A DNA stretch of 8,730 nucleotides, taken from an uncultured Acidimicrobiales bacterium (GTDB lineage: Bacteria > Actinomycetota > Acidimicrobiia > Acidimicrobiales > UBA10347). The position numbers were made by a program, and so were the translations under genes. Shown here in pieces: positions 1 through 6,023 of the stretch. Numbering within the stretch: position 1 is the first letter of the stretch; each line of letters starts with the position of its first letter. Location: assembly GCA_937942965.1 (NCBI GenBank), contig CALDGN010000401.1, positions 1-8,730 on the forward strand. The letters are read 5' to 3'. A model generated the notes under the pieces. The model worked only from the letters and a program-made list of their open reading frames with translations, had not been told where the DNA came from and did not search any database.

Positions 1-159
1 GTCGACGGCGAACTCATGGGAACCTTCGCCCCGGCGCAGTCTGGCCTGGTGTTCAACGGCGACTGCGTGGTGAACCTCGCCGACGGTTACGTCTGGTGGG
101 AGATCAATAACGGCACCAACGACGTGTGGATTGCCAGCCGGTTCGTCAGCCCGAACTAG
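1..159 (+). CDS. C-terminal fragment of a protein ending in an SH3-like domain
   Basis: Only the last 52 codons and a TAG stop (157-159) are present; the start lies to the left of the window. The visible peptide contains YVWWEI, a short NNGTND turn, then VWIASRFV and ends SPN. A tryptophan-rich strand, a Gly/Asn turn and a V/GW-[IV]-x-x-x-[FYL]-[VL] strand are how bacterial SH3 (SH3b-like) domains usually finish. Such domains commonly sit at the C-terminus of secreted or cell-wall-associated actinobacterial proteins, where they bind peptidoglycan or act as a structural module. The function of the whole protein cannot be told from this piece. It converges with the membrane protein gene on the other strand, with only 14 nt between the two stop codons. 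The reading frame is confident; the SH3-like assignment is inferred from the motif alone. Confidence 0.72.
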   Translation, partial: VDGELMGTFAPAQSGLVFNGDCVVNLADGYVWWEINNGTNDVWIASRFVSPN

Positions 160-167
160 TCAGCCCT

Positions 168-186
168 CGGCGGCTACCAGTCGCCG
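168..186. terminator. Hairpin between convergent genes, possible bidirectional terminator
   Basis: Arms CGGCGGC (168-174) and GTCGCCG (180-186) pair over seven base pairs, including one G-T wobble, around a 5-nt loop TACCA. It begins 8 nt after the stop codon of the left gene and covers the stop codon (174-176) of the gene on the other strand, so it could serve both transcripts. On the + strand it is followed by TCGTTGTCC, which is only weakly T-rich. The pairing is seen directly; the terminator role is inferred. Confidence 0.4.
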
Positions 187-1679
187 TCGTTGTCCCAATC
201 GTCATCGCTCGCTGGCGCCGGTTGCTCTGCAACAGGCGTTTCGCCTGAGGGCTTCGCCGGCTCGGCGTCAGGAACGACAGCCGAGGCAACGACGCGCGGT
301 ACCGCTTGCGCTGCATCGGCGGGCCGGTCGGCGCCGTTCGACGCGGTGACGTCGATCTGCGGCGTTTCGCCGGTTGGCACAAGATCAGCAGGAAGCTGGG
401 TCACGGGCACCGTCGGGCGACCGCTGTACTGCGGGGCGGCCGCGCCAGGCTGTGCGAACGGACCAACCGGATACTGCTGGTACGGGTTCGGGGCGTATGG
501 CTGGCCCGGGTACGGCTGACCCCAACCGGGAGCAGCCGGGTAGCCGTACGGCGGGTAGCCGACCGGAACGGCGGCCGCGACGGGAACTTGCTGTGGCTGC
601 TGCTGGACAACCGGTTGCTGCGGTTCTGGTGTGCCGCGACGACGGCGGATCGAACGAGAACCGCGATCGTCGGTCACGTGGCCGTAGACCCAATCGTCTG
701 GCCAGATGAGCTTCGCGATGCCGCCGACGACGGCCAGGATGACCCCCATGATCATGACGCGGAACATGATGCTGACAAGCGGGCCGAGGTTTGCCGCGTA
801 GGTCGCGACGACTGGACCAGCCGATCCGCCTCCGCCGGCGAGCAAAGGCACGACGGCTCGGACGATGTACACGACCACGACGACCACGAGGGCGAGTCCG
901 ACCATGCCCATGCCGTACTGGATTACCCGGGAGGGTCGGCGTTCGGCGACGACGACGGCGCCGATGAGTGACAAGACGGCCAGCGCGAATGTCAGGCCTC
1001 GCCAGCTCGGGCCGTTCTCGATGAACCACCATGCAGCGTTGACGGTCGTCTCGCGATCGGCGACCGGATAGATCCCGTAGGTATCTGGCACCGCGTTCTG
1101 CGTGATCTCGGCGGTGCGAGGATCAGCGGCCAGCGATTCATAGATCGACGGGTAGAGCCGTCGGGCGTCAAAGTTGACTGGTCCGCTGTCTCGCAGCAGC
1201 GCTTCGTCAGGAAGCTCGGCGGCTCGGATCAGCTGTGCCTGGACCGAACCGAGCTGTTCGGTGAAGACCTCGCGATACAGGTCGCTATCGAAGGTGTCGA
1301 GAAGAATCTCCTCGATTGCCTGATCCCGTTCGATCTCCGCATCGGTCACCGGAGTGGCCTCGTCGACGACCTCTTCGGCATCTTCGTCGGCGTCGCCACC
1401 GGTTGCTTCGGCGTCATCGCCAGTGGCCGTCAGGTCCTCGCCCTCGGCGAGCGCAATGATTTCGGTGCGGAACCCATTGAAGAGACGTTCACGGACATCG
1501 GCGTTGTCGGCCAGCGTCTCGGTGTTCGCAAGAAAGTTCTCGGGGTTGTGAAAGTGATCGTCGACGTACCGGAATACCCCGGCGAACAACGCCGCAAGCA
1601 CACCGATCGCCACGAGACCACTTGCTGCTACGCGTCGAATCGGACTACTCCCCTGCTGGGCCACTCGAACAGCAGCCAA
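174..1679 (-). CDS. Four-helix integral membrane protein with Pro/Tyr/Gln-rich cytoplasmic tail
   Basis: 501 residues, function unknown. A short basic N-terminus leads into helix 1 (about 18-37). A hydrophilic region of about 185 residues follows and probably faces outside; it contains a very acidic Asp/Glu/Ala/Thr stretch at about 80-118. Helices 2-4 lie at about 226-245, 254-280 (with a run of six valines) and 297-325. The remaining 175 residues form a probable cytoplasmic tail: an Arg-rich patch (341-348), a Gln/Pro stretch (352-366), a Pro/Tyr/Gly-rich section (374-410) and an acidic end, DDDWDNDGDW. The topology (one helix, a large loop resembling N-x-F-x-x-N-T-x-x-L-A-x-N-x-x-V-R, then three helices) resembles a widespread uncharacterised actinobacterial integral membrane family; that match is by eye. 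The start is TTG at 1677-1679: an in-frame stop lies just upstream (1692-1694) and GGAAG (1684-1688) precedes it by 4 nt. A TANNNT hexamer (TAGTGT, 1689-1694 on the minus strand) could be its -10 element with an almost absent leader. It is transcribed away from the small membrane gene upstream, with 91 nt between them. Confidence 0.85.
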   Translation of the reverse strand: MAAVRVAQQGSSPIRRVAASGLVAIGVLAALFAGVFRYVDDHFHNPENFLANTETLADNADVRERLFNGFRTEIIALAEGEDLTATGDDAEATGGDADEDAEEVVDEATPVTDAEIERDQAIEEILLDTFDSDLYREVFTEQLGSVQAQLIRAAELPDEALLRDSGPVNFDARRLYPSIYESLAADPRTAEITQNAVPDTYGIYPVADRETTVNAAWWFIENGPSWRGLTFALAVLSLIGAVVVAERRPSRVIQYGMGMVGLALVVVVVVYIVRAVVPLLAGGGGSAGPVVATYAANLGPLVSIMFRVMIMGVILAVVGGIAKLIWPDDWVYGHVTDDRGSRSIRRRRGTPEPQQPVVQQQPQQVPVAAAVPVGYPPYGYPAAPGWGQPYPGQPYAPNPYQQYPVGPFAQPGAAAPQYSGRPTVPVTQLPADLVPTGETPQIDVTASNGADRPADAAQAVPRVVASAVVPDAEPAKPSGETPVAEQPAPASDDDWDNDGDW

Positions 1680-1743
1680 CGGACTTCCACACTAATGGTT
1701 TCGTGCCCCGTCCGCTTTCAGGCAGGGGAACACTCCCTCATGA

Positions 1744-1764
1744 ATCGCTGAAGCGTCAGGCGAT
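1744..1764 (-). terminator. Hairpin just downstream of the small membrane protein gene
   Basis: ATCG-CTGA (1744-1751) pairs with TCAG-(G)-CGAT (1756-1764) over eight base pairs, with one bulged G at 1760 and a 4-nt loop AGCG. On the minus strand it begins 6 nt after the stop codon of the 34-residue ORF and lies well upstream of the next minus-strand gene, so it could separate the two transcripts. No U-tract follows. The structure is seen; the function is inferred. Confidence 0.35.
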
Positions 1765-1770
1765 CGAGGG

Positions 1771-1875
1771 CTAGAACAAGCCACGAAGTCCGAGGATCAG
1801 AAGCACGACGATGGCCGCCGCCATTAGGCCAGCGACGAGTGCGGCGACGCCGAAGCCCCAGTCGGGTTTACGCAT
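1771..1875 (-). CDS. Probable 34-residue single-pass membrane micro-protein
   Basis: A short ORF beginning MRKPDWGFGVAAL and ending LRGLF. It has a charged N-terminus (R2, K3, D5), one long hydrophobic helix (about residues 8-30) and a short end, which is the usual shape of a small bacterial membrane protein. The frame stays open much further upstream, but that longer form would run antisense through the response regulator. The ATG at 1873-1875 is preferred because TACGCT (minus strand, 1882-1887), a TANNNT -10 element, lies exactly 6 nt upstream of it. The response regulator on the other strand has the same spacing. No Shine-Dalgarno is visible, so translation would be leaderless. A hairpin follows the stop codon. 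The gene is divergent from the two-component operon across 129 bp, so it might be regulated by that system or interact with its kinase, but this is speculation. I recognise no family. Confidence 0.5.
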   Translation of the reverse strand: MRKPDWGFGVAALVAGLMAAAIVVLLILGLRGLF

Positions 1876-1881
1876 GTGGGC

Positions 1882-1887
1882 AGCGTA
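1882..1887 (-). promoter_or_regulatory. Putative -10 element of leaderless promoter for the small membrane protein
   Basis: Read on the minus strand this is TACGCT, a TANNNT match, followed by GCCCAC and then ATG. The expected transcription start therefore falls on or next to the A of the start codon. No clear -35 hexamer is visible. The same layout is found on the opposite strand at 1993-2007. Confidence 0.4.
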
Positions 1888-1992
1888 GGTTGCGGCCGGC
1901 CGAGCTGCTGGGAGCGGCGATGGGTCGCCCTCGCCCAAGCAAGAGTTTGGCAAGAATGGCGGGTGCGGGCGACGGGCCTCCGCGGCGCCTCC

Positions 1993-1998
1993 TACGAT
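1993..1998 (+). promoter_or_regulatory. Putative -10 element of leaderless promoter for the two-component operon
   Basis: TACGAT, followed by TTCAAC and then the GTG start at 2005. The predicted transcription start coincides with the start codon, which would explain why no Shine-Dalgarno is seen. A weak -35 candidate, GCGACG, lies at 1969-1974. The two divergent -10 boxes (1882-1887 on the minus strand and this one) are separated by about 105 bp, enough for an operator. I could not identify an MprA-type repeat by eye. Confidence 0.45.
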
Positions 1999-2004
1999 TT
2001 CAAC

Positions 2005-2697
2005 GTGACCAGCACGGCAGCAACCATCCTCATCGCAGAGGACGATCGCGCCGTACGCGAAGCGCTCGAACGCGCCCTGCAGTTCGAGGGCTACACGGTC
2101 CACGCCGCCAAGAACGGGGCCGAGGCGCTTGACCTGGTTGGCGAGGTCGACCCCGACGCGATCATGCTCGATGTGATGATGCCGGGCATCGATGGACTGA
2201 CGGTGTGTCGCCGCATTCGGGACAAAGGCATGCAGACGCCGGTCCTGATGCTCACCGCCCGCCACGAGATCTCTGATCGCGTGGCTGGGCTCGACGCTGG
2301 CGCCGATGACTACCTCGTCAAGCCATACGCACTCGACGAGCTCCTCGCCCGCGTCCGGGCGCTACTTCGTCGTAACGGGGTCACCGGCGACGACAGCCAA
2401 TCGTTCGTGCTCGACGACCTGCGAATGGACCTCGCCGCCCGGCGAGTGACCCGAGGCGACGCAGTCATCGACCTCACCAAGACCGAATTCGACCTACTCG
2501 AGCTGCTGCTTCACAATGTCGACATCGTGTTGAGCCGTGACCTCATCTATGAACGGATCTGGGGCTACGACTTCGAGACCGGCTCGAAATCACTCGACGT
2601 CTACATCGGCTACCTCCGCCGCAAACTCGAAGTCGATGGCGCTTCCCGCCTGATCCACACCGTGCGCGGCATCGGGTACGTCGCACGGGCCAGCTGA
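2005..2697 (+). CDS. MprA-like OmpR/PhoB-family response regulator
   Basis: 230 residues with a GTG start; a DNA-binding response regulator controlled by the adjacent kinase. The receiver domain spans about residues 7-120, with the acidic pocket D13/D14, phospho-acceptor D56 in LDVMMPGIDG, T84 in MLTAR, and Y103/K106 in DDYLVKPY. The winged-helix effector domain spans about 131-228, with TEFDLLELLL, the recognition-helix region SKSLDVYIGYLRRKL and the terminal IHTVRGIGYV. Length and motifs closely follow mycobacterial MprA, but orthology cannot be proven here, so no symbol is given. Family knowledge says phosphorylation promotes dimerisation and DNA binding; in mycobacteria MprA responds to envelope stress. 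The frame is open further upstream, but the receiver fold begins at TILIAEDD, and the -10-like TACGAT 6 nt before this GTG favours a leaderless start here. All catalytic residues are intact. The kinase gene follows after 4 nt. Confidence 0.93.
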   Translation: MTSTAATILIAEDDRAVREALERALQFEGYTVHAAKNGAEALDLVGEVDPDAIMLDVMMPGIDGLTVCRRIRDKGMQTPVLMLTARHEISDRVAGLDAGADDYLVKPYALDELLARVRALLRRNGVTGDDSQSFVLDDLRMDLAARRVTRGDAVIDLTKTEFDLLELLLHNVDIVLSRDLIYERIWGYDFETGSKSLDVYIGYLRRKLEVDGASRLIHTVRGIGYVARAS

Positions 2698-2701
2698 GCC
2701 A

Positions 2702-4177
2702 ATGAGCCTGCGATCCCGCCTGGCGCTCCTGATCGCAGCGACGGTGCTGCTTGCATCCGCGCTCGGCGGTGTCGGCGTCGCCTTGTCGTCGCGCTCCGTC
2801 GGACTCGAAGGTGTCGACGCCCAACTCAACGACGACATCGAACGCTTCGATCCGGACAACCCACGCATCGAGGGCCAACTCGCCGCACTGCTCGAAGTGC
2901 GCCGACTCACCTGCGCCGATGACACGTCGGACGAACTCGCCTCTACGCCCGCCGAGGCCGGAGCGACAGACGAAGCCGCCGAGCCGGCACGGACGCCTGG
3001 CACCCGATTGACGCGACCCGAGCGGTTCGCCGCTTTCGCTTCTGACTTCGCGTCGTCGATGCAAGTCATTCGCAGCAACGGCGTCACGATCTCTGGCTGT
3101 CGCACGTTGCCGATCGACGGCAACGACACAACGATCGCTGAATCCGGCGTCGGCACCTCGATCCGCACCGTGACCGTTGACGACGAGCGGTACCGAGTGC
3201 TCACCGCTGGCTTCGGCGACATCGGAGCCGTACAAGTTGCCCGCAGCGTTGAGCTCACCGAAAGCACGCTGCGCGGGCTGTTCGTCCGCATCGCCGGATT
3301 CGGCATCATTGGCGCACTGATTGCCGGCCTGCTCGGGTGGTACTTCACCCGACGAGCGACGCAGCCGATCGAGCGGCTGAGCGACGCGGCGAACCGCGTC
3401 GCGTCGACCCAGGACCTTGGTGAGCGGATTCCGGTTGATGGAAGCGGCGAGATTTCCGCGCTCGCATCGAGTTTCAACACGATGCTCGAATCACTCGACA
3501 CGTCACGCGAGCAACAACGGCGTCTCGTCCAAGACGCAAGCCACGAGTTACGCACGCCGCTCACGTCGATGCGAACAAATGTCGAGCTGCTCCAACGCCA
3601 CCCCGATGTCGACCCTGAACTTCGAGCCCGCGTCCTTGGCGACATCGGCGATGAGCTGGCCGAGCTCAGTGAGTTGACGGCCGAGCTCGTCGATTCGGCG
3701 ACCGAGATCCGTGACGATCTCGGTCAACGGACCATTGTCGATTTCAGCGACGTGGTTGCTGAGTGCGTTACTCGGGCCCGTCGTCGCCACCAGCGCACGA
3801 TCGAGCTCGAGACGATCACGGCCGAGTCGACGGTGATGGCCGACGCAGGCCTGCTCGCCCGTGCGGTCACGAACTTGATCAACAACGCGGCGAAGTTCTC
3901 CGACGGCGAAACGCCGATTCTTGTCGCCCAGGCGGGCGCGAGCATCCGGGTGCTCGACGAAGGACCCGGCGTTCGAGACCAAGACCTGGAGCGCATCTTC
4001 GATCGCTTCTATCGATCGGACGAGGCCCGCACCGCGCCTGGGTCAGGCCTCGGGCTCGCCATCGTCAAGCAGATTGTCGACGGGCACGGCGGCACGTTGC
4101 ACGCCACCAACCGAACGACCGGCGGCTTCGAAATCGGCTTCTCGCTACCCGCGGTTGGCGCCGCATCGGCGACCTGA
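2702..4177 (+). CDS. Membrane sensor histidine kinase (MprB-like, HAMP-HisKA-HATPase)
   Basis: 491 residues; the cognate kinase of the upstream regulator. Helix 1 lies at about 7-28, an extracytoplasmic sensor region at about 30-190 and helix 2 at about 194-216. A HAMP domain (about 216-268, with the TRRATQPIERLSDAANRVA signature) follows. The HisKA domain has H281 in DASHELRTPL, and the catalytic ATPase domain (about 345-485) has the N box NLINNAAKFS (391-400), G1 DEGPGV (419-424), an F box around FDRFYR and G2 GSGLGLAI (447-454). All motifs are intact, so it should be an active kinase. The order and length match MprB. The sensor region contains just two cysteines (C71, C133), which could form a disulfide, and a low-complexity Glu/Ala/Pro/Thr stretch at about 73-103. 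The H-box leucine L283 uses TTA, a very rare codon at this GC content. No Shine-Dalgarno is visible, so translational coupling to the regulator is likely. The 3' end overlaps maf by 33 bp. Confidence 0.93.
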   Translation: MSLRSRLALLIAATVLLASALGGVGVALSSRSVGLEGVDAQLNDDIERFDPDNPRIEGQLAALLEVRRLTCADDTSDELASTPAEAGATDEAAEPARTPGTRLTRPERFAAFASDFASSMQVIRSNGVTISGCRTLPIDGNDTTIAESGVGTSIRTVTVDDERYRVLTAGFGDIGAVQVARSVELTESTLRGLFVRIAGFGIIGALIAGLLGWYFTRRATQPIERLSDAANRVASTQDLGERIPVDGSGEISALASSFNTMLESLDTSREQQRRLVQDASHELRTPLTSMRTNVELLQRHPDVDPELRARVLGDIGDELAELSELTAELVDSATEIRDDLGQRTIVDFSDVVAECVTRARRRHQRTIELETITAESTVMADAGLLARAVTNLINNAAKFSDGETPILVAQAGASIRVLDEGPGVRDQDLERIFDRFYRSDEARTAPGSGLGLAIVKQIVDGHGGTLHATNRTTGGFEIGFSLPAVGAASAT

Positions 4178-4771
4178 GCAAGGGCTCCACCCTTGGGCGC
4201 CACTGGGTAAGCCAAGTAGCTCCGCTGTTGCGCAAAGCGGAAGCCCGACCACGTTCGACCAGCAACCATCCATCGATGCGATGAACGATGCCGCCCGGCC
4301 CTGCAACTCAAGCGCACCAGCTTTGTCGGCCGCCGCACCGGTTGCGACGTAGTCACGGATCTCAGCCTCGTCGAGCGGCCGCAGCTGCACCGTGGTGATG
4401 ACGGTGCGCCGGTTCGCCTGTCCACCGACCTCGCCGCAACAGACAGCCGAGGCGATCGTGAGCTCCTCGCCCGACAACGCGGCAAGCGTCGATTCTGCGT
4501 CGGCCGCTGACGCCGGTTTGCCGAGCACCGAGCCAGCACCGGCAACGAGCGTGTCCGCCGTCAGCAGGCGGCGACCGAGCAACGCGACATGCTGTGCTGC
4601 GAAGGCATCGAATTTGGCCAACGAGGTCCGCTCGACGCTGGCGGCGACATCGTCATTGCTCAAACCAGATTCATCCACGTCGACCAAGGCAACCTCGAAT
4701 GCGACGCCGAGTTGGCCCAGCAGCTCGCGACGCCGCGGCGACGCTGAGCCGAGGATGATCGGTTCAGCCAC
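4145..4771 (-). CDS. maf: Maf-family nucleoside triphosphate pyrophosphatase
   Basis: 208 residues. Maf proteins hydrolyse non-canonical or selected nucleoside triphosphates to the monophosphate plus pyrophosphate, and they act in the cytoplasm. The N-terminal GSASPRRRELL (8-18) is the signature loop. E34, K53, D73 in ADTLV, K85 in LGKP, and DKAG...LQG (149-158, with Q157) followed by NVVGLPL (173-179) align with the conserved active-site positions. Two deviations from the usual consensus are visible: the His after LSG is missing (SGEELT) and the Glu before DKAG is replaced (YVATGAAADK). This may mean altered substrate preference. The core ends near residue 189; the last 20 residues (SGAQGWSPCSGRRCGANRG) look unconserved and are partly encoded in the overlap with the kinase gene. 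The start is GTG at 4769-4771, overlapping the end of dusB by 8 nt, which indicates an operon and probably translational coupling. Function is confident at family level only. Confidence 0.9.
   Translation of the reverse strand: MAEPIILGSASPRRRELLGQLGVAFEVALVDVDESGLSNDDVAASVERTSLAKFDAFAAQHVALLGRRLLTADTLVAGAGSVLGKPASAADAESTLAALSGEELTIASAVCCGEVGGQANRRTVITTVQLRPLDEAEIRDYVATGAAADKAGALELQGRAASFIASMDGCWSNVVGLPLCATAELLGLPSGAQGWSPCSGRRCGANRG
4179..4195 (+). terminator. Hairpin directly after the kinase stop codon
   Basis: CAAGGG (4179-4184) and CCCTTG (4190-4195) form a perfect 6-bp stem around the loop CTCCA. It starts one nucleotide after the kinase stop codon and lies inside the unconserved tail of maf on the other strand. 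No T-run follows (GGCGCCACTG), so it would be a U-tract-less terminator or 3'-end stabiliser. This is inference from structure and position. Confidence 0.35.
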
Positions 4772-5969
4772 CGCTCACGATGGCCTCGGCACCGCGTCCT
4801 GGTGGTTCGGCCGACTCGCTGCTCTCGAGCCAGCCTTCGGGGAGGTGCACCTGACGCGGGCCACCGGTGTGGCTACGCGGCTGACGCAAGACGTCGGCGG
4901 GGAACTCGAGTTCCTGATCGACCGCTGCGCACAGCTCCTCGAGTTCGACCAGGGTCGAGACGCGTGCGAAGCGATTGCGCAGCTCGCCTCCGATCGGGAA
5001 GCCCATCAGGTACCAGAGTGCGTGCTTACGGAACTGCCGGAGCGACCCTTCGTCGTCGTACCACTCGACGAGCATGTGTGCGTGCTCGATCATCATCGAG
5101 CTCACTGCGCGAAAGTCAGGTAGTTCCGGCAGCGGTTCCGCGTCGAACGCGGCGGCAAGCGCGCCGAAGAGCCACGGGCGGCCCAGGCAGCCGCGCCCGA
5201 TGACCACGCCATCGCACCCGGTTTCGCGCATCATTTCCAGCGCGTCTGATGGCTCCCAAATGTCTCCGTTGCCGAGCACGGGAATCGATGTCACGTGCTG
5301 CTTCAGAGCGGCGATGGTTTCCCAGCGAGCCGAACCCGAGTAGAGCTGTTCCGCCGTGCGAGCGTGCAGTGCGATGGCAGACACGCCTTCTTCTTCGGCG
5401 ATGCGTCCGGTCTCCAAGAAGGTGAGCACGTCGTCATTGACGCCCATGCGGAACTTGATCGTGATCGGCACGTCGCCAGCCGCTTGGACCGCCTCGCGAA
5501 CGATGCGGCGCAGCAGGCGATGGCGGACCGGTAGGGCCGCTCCTCCGCCATGGCGAGTGACCTTGGGAACGGGGCAGCCGAAGTTCATGTCGACGTGCTC
5601 GACGCCATCTTCGGCAACGAGTCGGCGGACTGTTTCGCCGATCTCCTCGGGCACGGTGCCGTAGAGCTGAATGCTGCGCGGATACTCGTCCTCGGCAAAC
5701 TCGGCGAGCTTCAACGTCTTGGGATCGCGTTCGAGCCAGGCCCGAGCCGTGATCATCTGGTTTACATAAATGCCGGCGCCGGATCGGCGACACAGCGAAC
5801 GGAACGGCACGTCGGTCACGCCGGCCATGGGCGCCAACACGACGGGCGGCCAGATCGAAAGGCCCTTCAACTCGAGCGCGTTGAACTCGCCCGGAGCGGC
5901 CGCCGCCGGTTGAAGACCGGCAGGCGCGGCAAGCGAGGTATCGACCGGTGAGTCCACAGTCGCAGTCAT
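4764..5969 (-). CDS. dusB: tRNA-dihydrouridine synthase, DusB/NifR3 type
   Basis: 401 residues. An FMN- and NADPH-dependent enzyme that reduces specific uridines in the tRNA D-loop to dihydrouridine in the cytoplasm. The TIM-barrel motifs are all present: LAPMAGVTD (45-53), SIQLYG (99-104), MNFGCPVPKVTRHGGGAALP with catalytic C132 (128-147), TIKFRMG with K172 (170-176), LHART (201-205), LGNGDI (232-237) and GVVIGRGCLGRPWLF (254-268). The KVTR-x-GGGAALP form is typical of actinobacterial DusB. The protein is longer than many Dus enzymes (about 320-350): the first 30 residues are Ala/Pro-rich and unconserved, and the last 35 or so are a hydrophilic tail. The ATG at 5967-5969 is the only start in frame before the barrel begins. 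A GGAGG (minus strand, 5985-5989) lies 15 nt away, too far for normal use, so the initiation mode is unclear. It leads the dusB-maf operon and is divergent from the DUF4012 gene across 54 bp. Confidence 0.94.
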   Translation of the reverse strand: MTATVDSPVDTSLAAPAGLQPAAAAPGEFNALELKGLSIWPPVVLAPMAGVTDVPFRSLCRRSGAGIYVNQMITARAWLERDPKTLKLAEFAEDEYPRSIQLYGTVPEEIGETVRRLVAEDGVEHVDMNFGCPVPKVTRHGGGAALPVRHRLLRRIVREAVQAAGDVPITIKFRMGVNDDVLTFLETGRIAEEEGVSAIALHARTAEQLYSGSARWETIAALKQHVTSIPVLGNGDIWEPSDALEMMRETGCDGVVIGRGCLGRPWLFGALAAAFDAEPLPELPDFRAVSSMMIEHAHMLVEWYDDEGSLRQFRKHALWYLMGFPIGGELRNRFARVSTLVELEELCAAVDQELEFPADVLRQPRSHTGGPRQVHLPEGWLESSESAEPPGRGAEAIVSGG

Positions 5970-6009
5970 ACATCTAGCTTTGCGCCTCCACAGACGAATC
6001 CCACCCCAA

Positions 6010-6015
6010 TAACAT
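6010..6015 (+). promoter_or_regulatory. Putative -10 element of leaderless promoter for the DUF4012 gene
   Basis: TAACAT, a TANNNT match, is followed by CGCCAGCG and then ATG at 6024. There is no Shine-Dalgarno between this box and the start codon, so the transcript probably starts at or within a base or two of the ATG. No good -35 is visible. The 54-bp gap (5970-6023) must also hold the dusB promoter on the other strand. Confidence 0.4.
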
Positions 6016-6023
6016 CGCCAGCG

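Noticed and set aside
306..971. 221-residue plus-strand open frame opposite the Pro/Tyr-rich membrane protein
   Set aside because: Composed of Arg/Asp/His-rich shadow sequence; the minus strand gives clear transmembrane helices and tail.
1876..2004. N-terminal extension of the response regulator from an in-frame GTG at 1876 (273 residues)
   Set aside because: The extra 43 residues are unlike any receiver domain and would pass through the putative divergent promoter region. The fold begins at TILIAEDD and the -10 box fits the GTG at 2005.
1876..2265. Long minus-strand form of the small membrane gene (164 residues)
   Set aside because: The extension runs antisense through the receiver domain and has the arginine/histidine-rich, low-order look of a shadow frame; only the last 34 residues look like a protein.
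2543..3645. Long minus-strand open frames opposite the kinase (230 and 351 residues)
   Set aside because: Ser/Arg-rich shadow frames caused by GC-rich codon usage on the coding strand; no motifs, and the plus strand encodes an intact kinase.
4392..5123. 243-residue plus-strand open frame spanning maf and dusB
   Set aside because: It crosses the junction of two well-supported minus-strand genes and has no family features.
5985..5989. GGAGG on the minus strand as ribosome-binding site of dusB
   Set aside because: It is 15 nt from the ATG, beyond the usual spacing, and no alternative in-frame start lies closer to it.
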